A stretch of 64,000 nt of DNA from Cupriavidus sp. 2SB (GCF_005503625.1 NZ_SCMX01000018.1:36225-100224), one strand, 5' to 3'. Counted from the first letter of the stretch, positions 25,823 to 35,226 are shown. Notes: generated from the letters alone by a model not told the origin. Translations and numbers: made by a program.

Positions 25823-26455
25823 TTAGGTAGCGCCCTGCGCGCGCAGATGCTCGACCAGAGCTTTTCGCACAGCGTCTAGCGGACCACGAGATTTTTCCAG
25901 CTTTGCTCCCAGTACAGCGCCTTCCCACGCGTACCAGAAAAGCCGTCCCAATCCCTCGCAATCAGCAGTCTGTCCCAACTGCCCCACCCGCTTTGCTTCA
26001 TCAAGGCAGTTCTGGACCCGAACTTGCCATCCCCGCAGCGTGGCCAAGAGCGCTTCTCTGAACGAATCGTCGAGGGCGGCAAGCTCCTGCCCTAGATTGC
26101 CAACCAGGCATCCTCTTCGAAAGTCAAAGCGCTCCATTCCGATAGCCGCCTCTTCCATGAAGGCTTCCAGACGGTCAATGGGTGTCATCGACTCATCGCA
26201 GAGGATCCGATCCAGCTTCTTATTGAAGTACTCCGCATAGCGGTGGATCACCTCAACCGTGTAGGCATCCTTGCTGCCGAAGTAGTAAGCAAAAGACCCT
26301 TTGGGGACGCCGACAGCTTTGACAATCTCGTCCAGCGAAGTGTTATAGAACCCCTTCTCCGTGAATACGGATACGCCGAAGCGGATCAGCTCCTCGCGTT
26401 TGTCCCCTTCCCGTGCACGGGTCGCTTTCATGAGCGTCTTCGTCTTGGCCGTCAA
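25823..26455 (-). CDS. acuR-like: AcuR-like TetR-family regulator
   Basis: A 210-residue TetR protein. The helix-turn-helix is EIVKAVGVPKGSFAYYFGSK; the ligand domain contains FRRGCLVGNLGQELAAL, a segment shared by AcuR and NemR-type regulators that sense acrylate or electrophiles, including its Cys. The start is TTG at 26455 with a strong AGGAG site five bases upstream; ATG at 26431 has none. It lies 43 bp downstream of the AcuI-like gene, on the same strand. A palindrome upstream of acuI (27525-27542) is its likely operator, giving a self-limiting acuI-acuR unit. Confidence 0.88.
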   Translation of the reverse strand: MTAKTKTLMKATRAREGDKREELIRFGVSVFTEKGFYNTSLDEIVKAVGVPKGSFAYYFGSKDAYTVEVIHRYAEYFNKKLDRILCDESMTPIDRLEAFMEEAAIGMERFDFRRGCLVGNLGQELAALDDSFREALLATLRGWQVRVQNCLDEAKRVGQLGQTADCEGLGRLFWYAWEGAVLGAKLEKSRGPLDAVRKALVEHLRAQGAT

Positions 26456-26498
26456 CGCAACTCCTCAGTGTCTGATCCCTTCGCCCGGCTCGTCTCGG

Positions 26499-27500
26499 CT
26501 ATGCGGCGCGGAGGTCTACCAGCACGCGTCCAGTCAGCTTGCCTTCCAGCATCCTCTCGGCCGCATCCTGTACCCCGTCCAGCGGCACTACGGTCGAAGC
26601 AATGCCTTCCAGGAATTGCAGCGGCAAATCCCGTGCAATTCGCTTCCAGGTCTCCATGCGCTCGACCGCGGGCACCATCACAGAATCAACGCCGACGAGG
26701 GTCACATTCCGCAGAATGAACGGCATGACCGTCGTGGTCAAATCCGCACCGCCTGCCAGGCCGCACGCAGCGACCACGCCGCCATATCGCATTTCCGCGA
26801 GCACGCGCGCCAGGACATTCGAGCCGACAGTGTCGATGGCTGCCACCCACCGCTGCCCCTCCAGAGGACGTGGAGTTTCGGACCATTGTGGACCGCCTGC
26901 CGATTCAGAGGCACCCAATGTAGCCACGTAGTCGTACTTTGCCGGATCCCGTGTCAGCGCCGATACCTGATAGCCAAGGGTGTTCAGGATGGCAACTGCG
27001 ATGCTACCTACACCACCGGATGCGCCGGTGACCAGTACAGGACCTACGCCAGCTTTCATGCCCGCACGCTCGAGAGCGCCGACACACAGCATCGCCGTAA
27101 AGCCTGCCGTTCCGACCATCATGGCTTGCCGGGTGGTCAGACCATCAGGTAGTGGCACAAGCCATTCGCTCTTTACCCGTTGATACTGGGAAAGGCCTCC
27201 CCAGTATTTCTCCCCGACACCCCAGCCGGTGAGGATGACCTTTGTCCCCGGTTGATACTGCGAGTTGGCAGACTCCACAACGGTTCCGGCAAAGTCGATG
27301 CCCGGAACGAACGGCCAAGACCGTACGATCTTGCCGCGGCCGGTAATCGCCAGCGCATCCTTGAAGTTCAGCGTGGAATACTCAATCTTCACCAGCGTGT
27401 CTTCCGCAGGCAGCGCCGCCAAGTCGAGTTCTTCTGCAGACGCAACCGTCCTGCCTCCATCATTTCGAAGTACCAATGCGCGGAAACTGTCATTGACCAT
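26499..27500 (-). CDS. acuI-like: AcuI-like acrylyl-CoA reductase / MDR oxidoreductase
   Basis: A 333-residue medium-chain reductase of the YhdH/AcuI branch, which lacks the zinc sites of alcohol dehydrogenases. Family features are VKIEYSTLNFKDALAITG, VPGIDFAGTVVES, VILTGWGVGE, TAGFTAMLCVGAL and the NADPH loop VTGASGGVGS. AcuI reduces acryloyl-CoA to propionyl-CoA with NADPH. ATG at 27500 has AAGGA nine bases upstream. The adjacent AcuR-type regulator supports the assignment. It follows XdhC of the molybdo-hydroxylase cluster by 90 bp and has its own operator, so it could be expressed both with and without that cluster. Confidence 0.88.
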   Translation of the reverse strand: MVNDSFRALVLRNDGGRTVASAEELDLAALPAEDTLVKIEYSTLNFKDALAITGRGKIVRSWPFVPGIDFAGTVVESANSQYQPGTKVILTGWGVGEKYWGGLSQYQRVKSEWLVPLPDGLTTRQAMMVGTAGFTAMLCVGALERAGMKAGVGPVLVTGASGGVGSIAVAILNTLGYQVSALTRDPAKYDYVATLGASESAGGPQWSETPRPLEGQRWVAAIDTVGSNVLARVLAEMRYGGVVAACGLAGGADLTTTVMPFILRNVTLVGVDSVMVPAVERMETWKRIARDLPLQFLEGIASTVVPLDGVQDAAERMLEGKLTGRVLVDLRAA

Positions 27501-27524
27501 CTTTAATATCCTTTGGATGCCAAC

Positions 27525-27542
27525 TAGACGACCGGTCAACTA
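27525..27542. promoter_or_regulatory. TetR-type palindromic operator upstream of acuI
   Basis: TAGACGACCGGTCAACTA: an 8-bp perfect core GACCGGTC with outer TAG/CTA arms. It lies 24 bp before the acuI start codon, within the 90-bp gap after xdhC. TAGAC..GGTC half-sites are the kind bound by AcuR/NemR-type repressors, and an AcuR-like gene follows. Confidence 0.6.
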
Positions 27543-27590
27543 TATCGAAGATGCCGCCCACGCGTCAAGCAGACCGCGAGCCATGCGACG

Positions 27591-28661
27591 TCACGACGGA
27601 ACCAACGAGGTCGGTTGAGGCGCGCTTGCTGCTGTCGCGCTTGCAATGGCGCTCCCGTGCTCGGCTTGCGCCTTCCCGTCCCTTACAACAACTTGCGCGT
27701 CGGCGACAATGCCGTTCTTGGTCGCAACAATTTCCGTGAGAATCGAGAGCGCTATCTCGCCAGGCGTGCGACTGCCAATGAAGATCCCGGCGGGCCCGCG
27801 CAGTCGTGACAATTCTTCCGCGGTCAGGTCAAAGTATTCCCGCAATCGCGCGACACGCTTCTCGTGATTGGCCCGAGAGCCCAGCGCACCGACATAGAAG
27901 GCAGGTGATCGTAGAGCCTCCATGATCGCCAAGTCGTCGAGCTTCGGATCGTGCGTCAGCGCAATGACGCCGGTTCGGGCGTCGAGCCCGGCAGCCAGGA
28001 CTACGTCATCTGGCATGTCGTGGGTGAGCCGCGTACCGGGCACATCCCAATCGCCTCGGTATTCCTCTCGGGGGTCGCAAACGGTAACGTCGAATCCGAG
28101 TCCAACTGCCGTCTGGCAAAAATACCGGGACAACTGCCCGGCCCCAATGACAATTAGCCGGTATGCGGGCCCGAGAATATTCACGACCTTCGATCCGTCA
28201 CAGGTGACGCGGTCGCCCGGCATCGCATCTGCAAAGGAGGCCTGCCCACTTTCCAGATCCAGCATCCGCCGAGTCGGCAGGCGCTGTCTCAGACGTTCGA
28301 CAACTTGCGCAATAGACTCCGGCTTACCGAGCCGTTCAATCGCTAGTTGCAATGTCCCGCCACAAGGCAACCCGAATCGATGCGCCTGTTCGGCATCAAC
28401 ACCATAAGAGACCAATTGCGGTTGCCCGCCGGGCACGACAGATTCCAATCCGGATTGGTGAACCTGATGAATTAAATCGTCTTCGATGCAGCCTCCGGAA
28501 ACTGATCCGGAAACACGCCCATCCGAGCGAATAGCCATCAGTGCGCCAGGGGGCCGTGGCGATGACCCCCAAGTTCTCACAACCGTTACCAGGGCGACGT
28601 CGAACCCTTGCTCTCGCCATTGCTGACAGGCCAGTAACACCTCAAGGTCAGCAGATTCCAT
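27591..28661 (-). CDS. XdhC-family molybdenum-cofactor maturation protein
   Basis: A 356-residue XdhC/CoxI protein. It has the N-terminal XdhC domain with TWGSSPRPPGALMAI and GSVSGGCIEDDL (the Cys is a conserved MoCo ligand) and a C-terminal Rossmann domain with VIGAGQLSRYF and ALTHDPKLDD followed by YVGALGSRANH. Such proteins bind molybdenum cofactor, promote its sulfuration or cytosine addition, and insert it into partner hydroxylases. It follows the cytochrome c gene by 73 bp and clearly serves the IorAB-type enzyme upstream. The ribosome-binding site is weak. Confidence 0.92.
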   Translation of the reverse strand: MESADLEVLLACQQWREQGFDVALVTVVRTWGSSPRPPGALMAIRSDGRVSGSVSGGCIEDDLIHQVHQSGLESVVPGGQPQLVSYGVDAEQAHRFGLPCGGTLQLAIERLGKPESIAQVVERLRQRLPTRRMLDLESGQASFADAMPGDRVTCDGSKVVNILGPAYRLIVIGAGQLSRYFCQTAVGLGFDVTVCDPREEYRGDWDVPGTRLTHDMPDDVVLAAGLDARTGVIALTHDPKLDDLAIMEALRSPAFYVGALGSRANHEKRVARLREYFDLTAEELSRLRGPAGIFIGSRTPGEIALSILTEIVATKNGIVADAQVVVRDGKAQAEHGSAIASATAASAPQPTSLVPS

Positions 28662-28734
28662 ACTCGATCCTTCTTATCAAGCCCGGCCCGCGGGCTTGAA
28701 AGCCCGATGGTCAGATACTTTCAATCGGACTCGC

Positions 28735-29070
28735 CTAACGCGACAGCACCCACTTGGCAAGTTGCGCGGCCTGCTCCTCATTCACCCCCGCATTCGGCGG
28801 CATGGGCATACCACCCCAATTTCCGGAGCTGCCTTGCCGGATACTCTTGGCGACAGTTACCTCGGCGTTGGGCTTCGCCTTGTAGCGTGCGGCGACGTCC
28901 TTGAACGCCGGCCCGACGAGCTTCTTGTCTACGGCGTGGCACGCCATGCAGTTGTTCTTCTGCGCCAATGCGGCAGCATCCTGAGCATGGGTAGACGCGG
29001 GTACTAGCGAAAGAAGCATGGATGCGGCCATCGACATGAAGGCGCCGGAAAGCAATTTTTGGAGATTCAT
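28735..29070 (-). CDS. Periplasmic class I cytochrome c
   Basis: A 111-residue protein with a cleavable signal (residues 1-29, ending THAQ) and one haem site CMACH (41-45). The distal Met ligand is expected in GGMPMPPN (about 87-90). It resembles the small cytochrome c551/c5-like partners of periplasmic dehydrogenases. Start ATG at 29070 is 7 bp after the stop of the molybdenum subunit, so they are cotranslated. It probably accepts electrons from the IorAB-type hydroxylase and passes them to the respiratory chain. Confidence 0.92.
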   Translation of the reverse strand: MNLQKLLSGAFMSMAASMLLSLVPASTHAQDAAALAQKNNCMACHAVDKKLVGPAFKDVAARYKAKPNAEVTVAKSIRQGSSGNWGGMPMPPNAGVNEEQAAQLAKWVLSR

Positions 29071-29077
29071 CACGACG

Positions 29078-31276
29078 TTATAAATTCTGAAGAATGGGAA
29101 GGGTTCGGGACGGTTTTCTTGTGAGGGCAAACCAGGCGTTTGCCACTGCAGGACCACCCCCGGGTACGCCAGGCTCGCCTGATCCGGTAGGGGGAGCATC
29201 GGATTTGATGATGTGCACTTCGATCCGTGGCATTTCATGCAGACGCAGAACATCGTAGTCGCCGTAGTTCCCCTGCACGACTGCGCCTTTCTCCAGCGTG
29301 ATCTGAGATTTCAACGCCGCGCCCATGCCAAACCCAATACCCCCCTCCATCTGCGCGCGCACCTGATCAGGGCTTACGACAATGCCGCAATCGATGGCAC
29401 AGACCACACGGTGGACCTTGACGCTTCCATTTTCGTTGGAGACTTCCGCGACCTGCGCCACCACAGTTCCGAATGTTTCGGTGATCGAGAGTCCCTGCGC
29501 ATGTCCCGCCGGCAGCGGTCGGCCCCATCCCGCCTTCTCGGCAGCCAGTCGCAATGCCGCAGCCTGACGAGGATGCTCACTGAGTAGATCCAGCCGGAAC
29601 TGCAGCGGGTCCTTGCCCGCCATCGAAGCCACCTCGTCCATGAAACATTCCACGGCATAGCCCGAATGGTTCATTCCTACCGAGCGCCAGAAAGTCACCG
29701 GCACGCCTACTTCAGTCGACGTGACGTCTACCCGCCTGGCAGGCACGGCATACGGCATCGTCGCAGAGCCTTCAACTGTCGTCGGATCGACTCCGTCCTT
29801 GATCCACGCCTCAAAAGGCGTACCTTTGCACAAGGCCTGCCCGACGATCGTATCGCGCCACCCCATGAGCTTCCCGTTACGGTCGACGCCGGCCTTGAAC
29901 TTGTGCAGGTACATCGGGCGATATTGACCCGCACGCATATCGTTTTCGCGAGTCCATTGCACCTTGACGGGCGCCCGGAAGTTCATCGCCTTGGCAATGC
30001 TGACGGCTTCGAAAATGACATCCGCGTCGAACACTGCCCGTCGACCAAAGCTGCCACCTGTGCGCATGACTCGAAGAATGACCTTTTCCGGAGCCACGCC
30101 GACCAGTTCAGCAATCAGAGCAAGATATGCATCCTGGTATTGGTGACCGCCCCACACCTCGATTGTGCCGTCCGGATTTCTCCTGACTGCCGCGTTCAGT
30201 GGCTCCAGTGGGGCATGGGCCAGAAACGGAAACTCGTACGTCGCCTCGATGACCTTCGCCGCAGATGCGAAAGCAGCGTCGACATCGCCATGGCTAACAG
30301 CAACCGTGTCGCCGCCTTTGTCGGCTAGCGCGCGATATTCGGTCATCAATTCTGCGGAGCTTCGAGTCTCTGCACCTGCCTCATCCCACGTAACCTTGAC
30401 CAGATCCCTGGCTTTGAGAGCAGTCCACATGTGATCGGCGACCACCGCCACGCCACGCGAAATCGTGACCGTTTGGACGAACCCCTTGATTCGGCGCGCG
30501 GCGCTTTCATCCACCGACTTGACTTTGGCGCCGAATTTTGGCGGGTGAACCATCACCGCCGTAAGCATTCCGGGCGCCTTGACGTCAATCACAAACTGGT
30601 GCTTGCCAACAACCTTGGGCGGCGTGTCATACCGGCGCAAGCTTTCGTTGCCGATATAGATCCAATCCTTGGGAGATTTCAATGTGACACTTGACGGTGG
30701 CGGAAGCGTCGCTGCCAGTGCCGCAACGCTGCCAAAGGTCCCCGACTTGCCTGAGGCGTGTGACAGTACGCCCTTTTTTACGCGGATGTCAGACGCAGGA
30801 ACATTCCACTGGCTCGCAGCAGCAGCAATAAGCATGTAGCGCGCTGCCGCCCCTGCCTGGCGGTAACGATCGAACGAAATTGTCGTGCCCGTAGAACCGC
30901 CGGTCGCCTGCATACCGAGTACTTTGTTGGAGTACAGGCTAGGGTTGCCATAGCCGCCGACCACTTCGATGTCGTTCCAATCAGCCTCGAGCTCTTCCTG
31001 CACCAGCGTCGCGATACCGTGCCATATCCCTTGCCCGCTTTCAAACTGCGATGCGATCACGGTTACTTTGTTGTCCGCGCCAATACGGACATAGCCCGCG
31101 AAGGGATTGATCACTGGCGAATCGCCCGTCGGAGCTTGGGCTGCATGAGCACTGGTCACGGCGACCTGATGGAAGCCAACCACCAAGCCTCCACCAACAG
31201 CCATAGCGCCAAGCAGGAAGCGGCGACGTCCCACGTTCTGCAGACCTCGATGCGCAAATATCTTTGGAGGATGCAT
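29078..31276 (-). CDS. iorB-like: Molybdopterin-binding hydroxylase large subunit (IorB-type)
   Basis: A 732-residue protein of the xanthine dehydrogenase superfamily, of the type in isoquinoline 1-oxidoreductase and bacterial aldehyde dehydrogenases. An N-terminal Tat signal is clear (GRRRFLLGAMAVGGG at about 16-30, with Ala-rich end). Cofactor motifs include RTGGSFGRRAVFD, and the active-site Glu lies in GSGEPGVPGGGPAVANA near the C-terminus. ATG at 31276 follows the TGA of the small subunit after one base, with GGAGG seven bases upstream. The Tat signal places the enzyme in the periplasm. Substrate may be an aldehyde or N-heterocycle; it cannot be chosen from sequence. Confidence 0.92.
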   Translation of the reverse strand: MHPPKIFAHRGLQNVGRRRFLLGAMAVGGGLVVGFHQVAVTSAHAAQAPTGDSPVINPFAGYVRIGADNKVTVIASQFESGQGIWHGIATLVQEELEADWNDIEVVGGYGNPSLYSNKVLGMQATGGSTGTTISFDRYRQAGAAARYMLIAAAASQWNVPASDIRVKKGVLSHASGKSGTFGSVAALAATLPPPSSVTLKSPKDWIYIGNESLRRYDTPPKVVGKHQFVIDVKAPGMLTAVMVHPPKFGAKVKSVDESAARRIKGFVQTVTISRGVAVVADHMWTALKARDLVKVTWDEAGAETRSSAELMTEYRALADKGGDTVAVSHGDVDAAFASAAKVIEATYEFPFLAHAPLEPLNAAVRRNPDGTIEVWGGHQYQDAYLALIAELVGVAPEKVILRVMRTGGSFGRRAVFDADVIFEAVSIAKAMNFRAPVKVQWTRENDMRAGQYRPMYLHKFKAGVDRNGKLMGWRDTIVGQALCKGTPFEAWIKDGVDPTTVEGSATMPYAVPARRVDVTSTEVGVPVTFWRSVGMNHSGYAVECFMDEVASMAGKDPLQFRLDLLSEHPRQAAALRLAAEKAGWGRPLPAGHAQGLSITETFGTVVAQVAEVSNENGSVKVHRVVCAIDCGIVVSPDQVRAQMEGGIGFGMGAALKSQITLEKGAVVQGNYGDYDVLRLHEMPRIEVHIIKSDAPPTGSGEPGVPGGGPAVANAWFALTRKPSRTLPILQNL

Positions 31277-31277
31277 G

Positions 31278-31736
31278 TCAAACCTCCAGAGTATTCGCGG
31301 CTTCGTGCACCGCCGAGCGAATGCGGTGATACGTAGCGCAGCGACAAAGATTCCCCGCCAACGCGGCATCTATATCGTCGTCGGATGGGCGATGATTTTC
31401 AGTTAGCAGAGCCGTAGCGGCCAAGACCTGGCCCGACTGACAGTATCCACACTGTGGAACATCAAGACGAATCCACGCTTGCTGTACTGCCTGAGCCACC
31501 TTTCCTCCCAGTCCCTCAATTGTTGTCACCTTCCGCTTCGCGACGTCTTTCACCTTGGTCTGGCAAGACCGAATCGGCGAGCCATCCAGCAAGACAGTGC
31601 ATGCGCCGCATAGCGACATCCCGCAGCCGAACTTCGTGCCGGTCAATCCCAGCGAGTCGCGTAGTGCCCAGAGCAACGGCATCTCGGGATCGACATCCAG
31701 CGACGTTCGCGTTCCGTTCAATGTGAAGCTGATCAT
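31278..31736 (-). CDS. iorA-like: (2Fe-2S) subunit of molybdo-hydroxylase (IorA-type)
   Basis: A 152-residue iron-sulfur protein with two [2Fe-2S] sites and all eight Cys: the plant-ferredoxin-type set Cys38/43/46/58 in [15 protein letters not shown] and SCQ, and the helical-domain set Cys96/99/131/133 in [10 protein letters not shown] and NLCRC. It shuttles electrons from the Mo centre to the cytochrome. ATG at 31736 is chosen because a GAGG precedes it; ATG at 31754 has no site. It heads the leftward cluster iorA-iorB-cytochrome c-xdhC-acuI-acuR. It has no signal of its own and should be exported with the Tat-targeted large subunit. Confidence 0.93.
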   Translation of the reverse strand: MISFTLNGTRTSLDVDPEMPLLWALRDSLGLTGTKFGCGMSLCGACTVLLDGSPIRSCQTKVKDVAKRKVTTIEGLGGKVAQAVQQAWIRLDVPQCGYCQSGQVLAATALLTENHRPSDDDIDAALAGNLCRCATYHRIRSAVHEAANTLEV

Positions 31737-31981
31737 TGCTGCCTCGAGAATCATGAAAGCAATATAGTGACGAGAACAAGCATGGCGGCAAAGGCATGGC
31801 CTCTGCTTTCAGAATTCAGCTTAGACGAAGAATCGGTGGTGAAAGCGGACCTGAGCCCCGCAGATTGTTCACACCAGCAAAAGAGTGAATTCAGTAAATC
31901 TGCATTGAACCCCCCAGACTCCGAGTAGGAAAATCCGACGCTTTACAGAACGTGGCTAGCATCCATTGCGGCCTGTCAAGC

Positions 31982-32914
31982 ATGACTTCAAAGGTGGCAA
32001 CAGATGACATTCCAAATGACCCCGGTATTGTCCCGATAGTCAGCGCTCTGTTGGCAGTCATGATCTGGGCAGGCAATACGGTTGTGGCCCGTATGTCCAA
32101 CGGCGCCATGAGCGCAGCGACAATATCCTGTCTGCGATGGATCATCGCGGGTGTCGCGATAACTCCTTGGCTCGCCTTGCCAACATGGCGTAATCGCGTT
32201 CGCGTATTGGAATGGACCCGCCAACTTCTGACACTGAGCTTGTTGGGAATGGTGCTCTGTCAGGCGCTGGTCTACTTAGCTGCCGCGCAGACATCGGCGA
32301 CACACATCGGGATCATTTTCGCCACGACTCCGATTCTCACAATCCTGACTTCAGCGGCTCTCACCCGAAGACTTCCCTCGGCGGGCGCGCTTGGAGGAAC
32401 GGTGATCTCGTTAATCGGTCTTTCCTATCTGCTCAGCCATGGCGCACCTTCTCGACTGCTGACGTCTGGTCTCGGATGGGCCGACGGCCTCGTATTGTTA
32501 AGTGCGCTCTGCTACGCGATGTATGGCCTTCTGCTACGACGTTGGTCCATTCCGCTACCGACTTGGCAACTGCTCTACCTGCAGATTATTGTTGCGGCTT
32601 GCCTGACCCTGCCGTGGTACCTGTGGGACAGTTCAAAGCCCGATGCGATTCCGTTCTCGTGGCGAGCATCTGGTCTGATTCTTTATGCTGGTATCGGCGG
32701 ATCATTGGCAGCGCCATACTTCTACCTGCGCAGCATCCAGTCCATTGGGCCCGCCAAATCCAGCCTGATGCTCAATCTCATGCCTGTTTTCGTGGCGCTT
32801 GTCGCCGGCACTCAACTCGGCGAAACAATTGGCGGCCCTGAACTCATCGGTGGTGCCGTCGCGATTGGGGGGGTAGTTCTCGGGCAGCTTCTTGGAAATC
32901 GGGTAGCAAGGTAG
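31982..32914 (+). CDS. EamA/DMT-family exporter
   Basis: A 310-residue, ten-helix drug/metabolite transporter with two EamA repeats. Repeat 1 opens with ALLAVMIWAGNTVVARM and ends near ALGGTVISLIGLSYLL; repeat 2 ends with GGAVAIGGVVLGQLLG. The loop AAAQTSATHIGIIFATTPI is typical. ATG at 31982 is taken; GTG at 31952 is also possible, and neither has a good ribosome-binding site. It is divergent from the molybdo-hydroxylase cluster. Such proteins export amino acids, metabolites or toxicants; no specific substrate is indicated. Confidence 0.9.
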   Translation: MTSKVATDDIPNDPGIVPIVSALLAVMIWAGNTVVARMSNGAMSAATISCLRWIIAGVAITPWLALPTWRNRVRVLEWTRQLLTLSLLGMVLCQALVYLAAAQTSATHIGIIFATTPILTILTSAALTRRLPSAGALGGTVISLIGLSYLLSHGAPSRLLTSGLGWADGLVLLSALCYAMYGLLLRRWSIPLPTWQLLYLQIIVAACLTLPWYLWDSSKPDAIPFSWRASGLILYAGIGGSLAAPYFYLRSIQSIGPAKSSLMLNLMPVFVALVAGTQLGETIGGPELIGGAVAIGGVVLGQLLGNRVAR

Positions 32915-33495
32915 CACTCCATAAGCCCCGAAGTCAGACTACCAGCCAAGGGATCGCCAATGCCGCCGTCGTTGCGCAGAACAGCACAACAAGAATGTAG
33001 CCGACCGCAAAGAGAAGCTCTTTCATGCTGGACATGGGAAGGCGTCAAACATTGGATTCATTGCCAACATCGCCGCATTCAGGACGTTCCAGCCTGTCCG
33101 ACACCGTCTCGCGCGCGGACCCGAACGATCGTGCTTGCTCGAGCTCAAGACAATAGACCGGCACTGCAAGCGCGCCAGACAAGGCACTGGATAGCAGATA
33201 GCGGCGACTTGTTTGCAGAAAGGTCGAAAGTGCGGGACTGAGTTCCATGCCAATAACAAGGATGAGTGACGGCCGACGTACGCAATGCATACACCCGTTG
33301 CGCTTCGTCAAGGCAGTTGATCGTATCTGCTGCAGCGCAAAAAAACTCCTGTCCATAGGGTCACATTGGCTACACCGGAGCTCATCCGAAAGGCGCCCTG
33401 GGCATAAGTCACCTTCCCAATCATCCCCCGCGACAAGCAGTAACTTGATAAAAGGACATTGAATGGTTACACTTCTGGGCACAAGGAGAGTTCCC
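32915..33495. other. Gene-poor region between EamA and CGNR genes
   Basis: 581 bp without a convincing large gene. A possible 30-residue membrane peptide lies on the minus strand at 32934-33026. A strong ribosome-binding site (AAGGAGAG) marks the right edge for the CGNR gene. No hairpin with T-run follows the EamA stop. Confidence 0.5.
32934..33026 (-). CDS. Possible 30-residue single-helix membrane peptide
   Basis: ATG at 33026 to TGA at 32934 encodes a peptide starting MKELLFAVGYILVVL and continuing hydrophobic to the end: one membrane helix with a charged N-terminus. The composition is unlike random GC-rich frames, but the ribosome-binding site is poor and no family is recognised. It may be chance. 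Confidence 0.22.
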   Translation of the reverse strand: MKELLFAVGYILVVLFCATTAALAIPWLVV

Positions 33496-34095
33496 ATGCC
33501 GTCCGCCGACAGCCAACCCGATCACATTCACACTCCGCCGCGCCTGTTGGCCGACCATACTGCGTTGGATTTGATAAACACAGTGGAATTGGCCGACGGC
33601 ATCGCAGTCGACTATTGGCAGACTGACGCTGACGTCGTCGATTGGCTTGCGAAAGTAGACTTGCTGCCGACAGATGCGCGTGGGCGGGCGCCGAAAGGAC
33701 TGCTAGTGGCTGCCCGCAATTTGCGAGAGCTTGTTCGCTCACTGGTGAGTCGCAAGAAGGCCGGCAAAAAAATCGACGTCGCGATGCTGAACCAGGCATT
33801 GGAGGCCGGAGGCAGCCACCTTTGCATCCAGACTGGCCCTCACGGTGCGCTCAGCGTGCTCCGGGTATATCCACGGGAAACTGCCGCGCAATATCTGGTA
33901 CCGCTTGCAGAGGCTGCGGTCGATCTGCTGGTCGACGGTGATTTTGAGCTTGTTCGCAAGTGCGAGAGCGACGAATGCACTCTGTGGTTCTATGACCGAA
34001 CCCGATCGCACCGCAGGCGCTGGTGCAGCATGGCGCTCTGCGGTAATCGCCACAAGGTTGCTGCCTTTCGCAAGCGCGAAGCTGGCGTCGAATAG
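33496..34095 (+). CDS. CGNR zinc-finger (ABATE-domain) protein
   Basis: A 199-residue protein with an N-terminal ABATE domain (LLADHTALDLINTVEL is its usual opening) and a C-terminal CGNR zinc finger: the Cys set in KCESDECTLWFYD and WCSMALCGNRHK. The finger probably binds DNA; the ABATE domain is thought to sense a ligand under stress. ATG at 33496 has a strong AAGGAGAG site six bases upstream; a frame start at 33463 has none. It ends 12 bp before a convergent LysR gene. Specific targets are unknown. Confidence 0.9.
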   Translation: MPSADSQPDHIHTPPRLLADHTALDLINTVELADGIAVDYWQTDADVVDWLAKVDLLPTDARGRAPKGLLVAARNLRELVRSLVSRKKAGKKIDVAMLNQALEAGGSHLCIQTGPHGALSVLRVYPRETAAQYLVPLAEAAVDLLVDGDFELVRKCESDECTLWFYDRTRSHRRRWCSMALCGNRHKVAAFRKREAGVE

Positions 34096-34107
34096 CTTCT
34101 CATACCT

Positions 34108-35028
34108 TCAAGCGCCTTGCGCGAGCCGCGCGAACGATGCCTGCCGTGCAAAGCGCTCGAACAGAGACGACATATACGAAGCAGCCGGGGTGAGCGGAAC
34201 TGCGGTTCGGGCAATCTTCACGATGTCCGGAGCGCTAATCTTTTCCTTCAGCTTGAAGGGGTGTGCCACCTGAACAAACAGTGGCGACTTCACCCACGTC
34301 CAAGGCAAAACTGCCAGTGCGTCGGTTTCACAGATCAAAGCCGCGATCCCTACCATAGTCTCGGCCTGCGTGATCGTCTTGGGCAATGGCAGTCCGTGTT
34401 CGCTGAAAATCTCTTCCAGTTCGCGCTCGGCCCGCTCGCGCAATCCCGTGAGCAACCACTCTTCATCCATGAGATCGGCAAGACTCTCCGCGTAGCGCTT
34501 GGGATGACCCTGACGTCCCGTCACGACTTTTCCGTGATGATAGAGAAGGTCTACGGTATATCCATCTCCGATGGTCGTTTCCGGCCGAGGACCCACGTAA
34601 AAATCTAGCGTTCCATTCTGAAGCTTCGACTCCATCGTGGGGAAGAAACCCTCGTACATACGCAGTCGCATATCCGGAAACCGTCGACGAAAGGCCTTGT
34701 GCACGTCTGCGCCCAGCGACAGCCAGACGGAACTGGACATTCCGACCGTGACCGTGCCCACGTACGAGCCCAGCATTTGGGTAATTTCGTCCTGTGCTCG
34801 GTTTAGCTCGGCAAGCGCCGCTGTGGCACGTACAAGAAAGGCCTGACCGATCTCGGTCGGCACGACGCCTTTCGCATGACGCTCCAGCAGCGCAGCCCCG
34901 ACGATACCCTCAAGGTCACGAAGGCTTCGAGAGAGCGCCGGCTGCGCCATCCCCAGCTTCTTGGCCGCTCCGCGAATGCTGCGTGACTCGGCAATCGCAA
35001 TGAAGTCCCTCAGATGGTGAAATTTCAT
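34108..35028 (-). CDS. LysR-family transcriptional regulator
   Basis: A 306-residue LysR protein. The helix-turn-helix is clear (FIAIAESRSIRGAAKKLGMAQ, SRSLRDLEGIVG) and the effector domain begins near TVTVGMSSSVW. It belongs to the CysB/TsaR-like set in which the first helix reads FHHLRDFIAIAES. It is divergent from the FixJ-type regulator gene at 35227 and converges on the CGNR gene. Its target could be its own 198-bp divergent region; nothing links it to a metabolic gene nearby. Confidence 0.92.
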   Translation of the reverse strand: MKFHHLRDFIAIAESRSIRGAAKKLGMAQPALSRSLRDLEGIVGAALLERHAKGVVPTEIGQAFLVRATAALAELNRAQDEITQMLGSYVGTVTVGMSSSVWLSLGADVHKAFRRRFPDMRLRMYEGFFPTMESKLQNGTLDFYVGPRPETTIGDGYTVDLLYHHGKVVTGRQGHPKRYAESLADLMDEEWLLTGLRERAERELEEIFSEHGLPLPKTITQAETMVGIAALICETDALAVLPWTWVKSPLFVQVAHPFKLKEKISAPDIVKIARTAVPLTPAASYMSSLFERFARQASFARLAQGA

Positions 35029-35226
35029 ACTCGTAAGTGTTGCAAAGAGCGCCGCCAGAGAATGTATTAAGACAAATCGGCTATACGTGAAACAGCGAGT
35101 CTATCGCAGACTATACCTGTCAGGCATCGCTCGGATAAAGCTCCCATCTTGTCGCGTTCTGTCGGTCCTCCTACGATTCGGCAAGACGTTCCGGTGATCG
35201 CCACAATCGGAATCTAGACCAATGAT

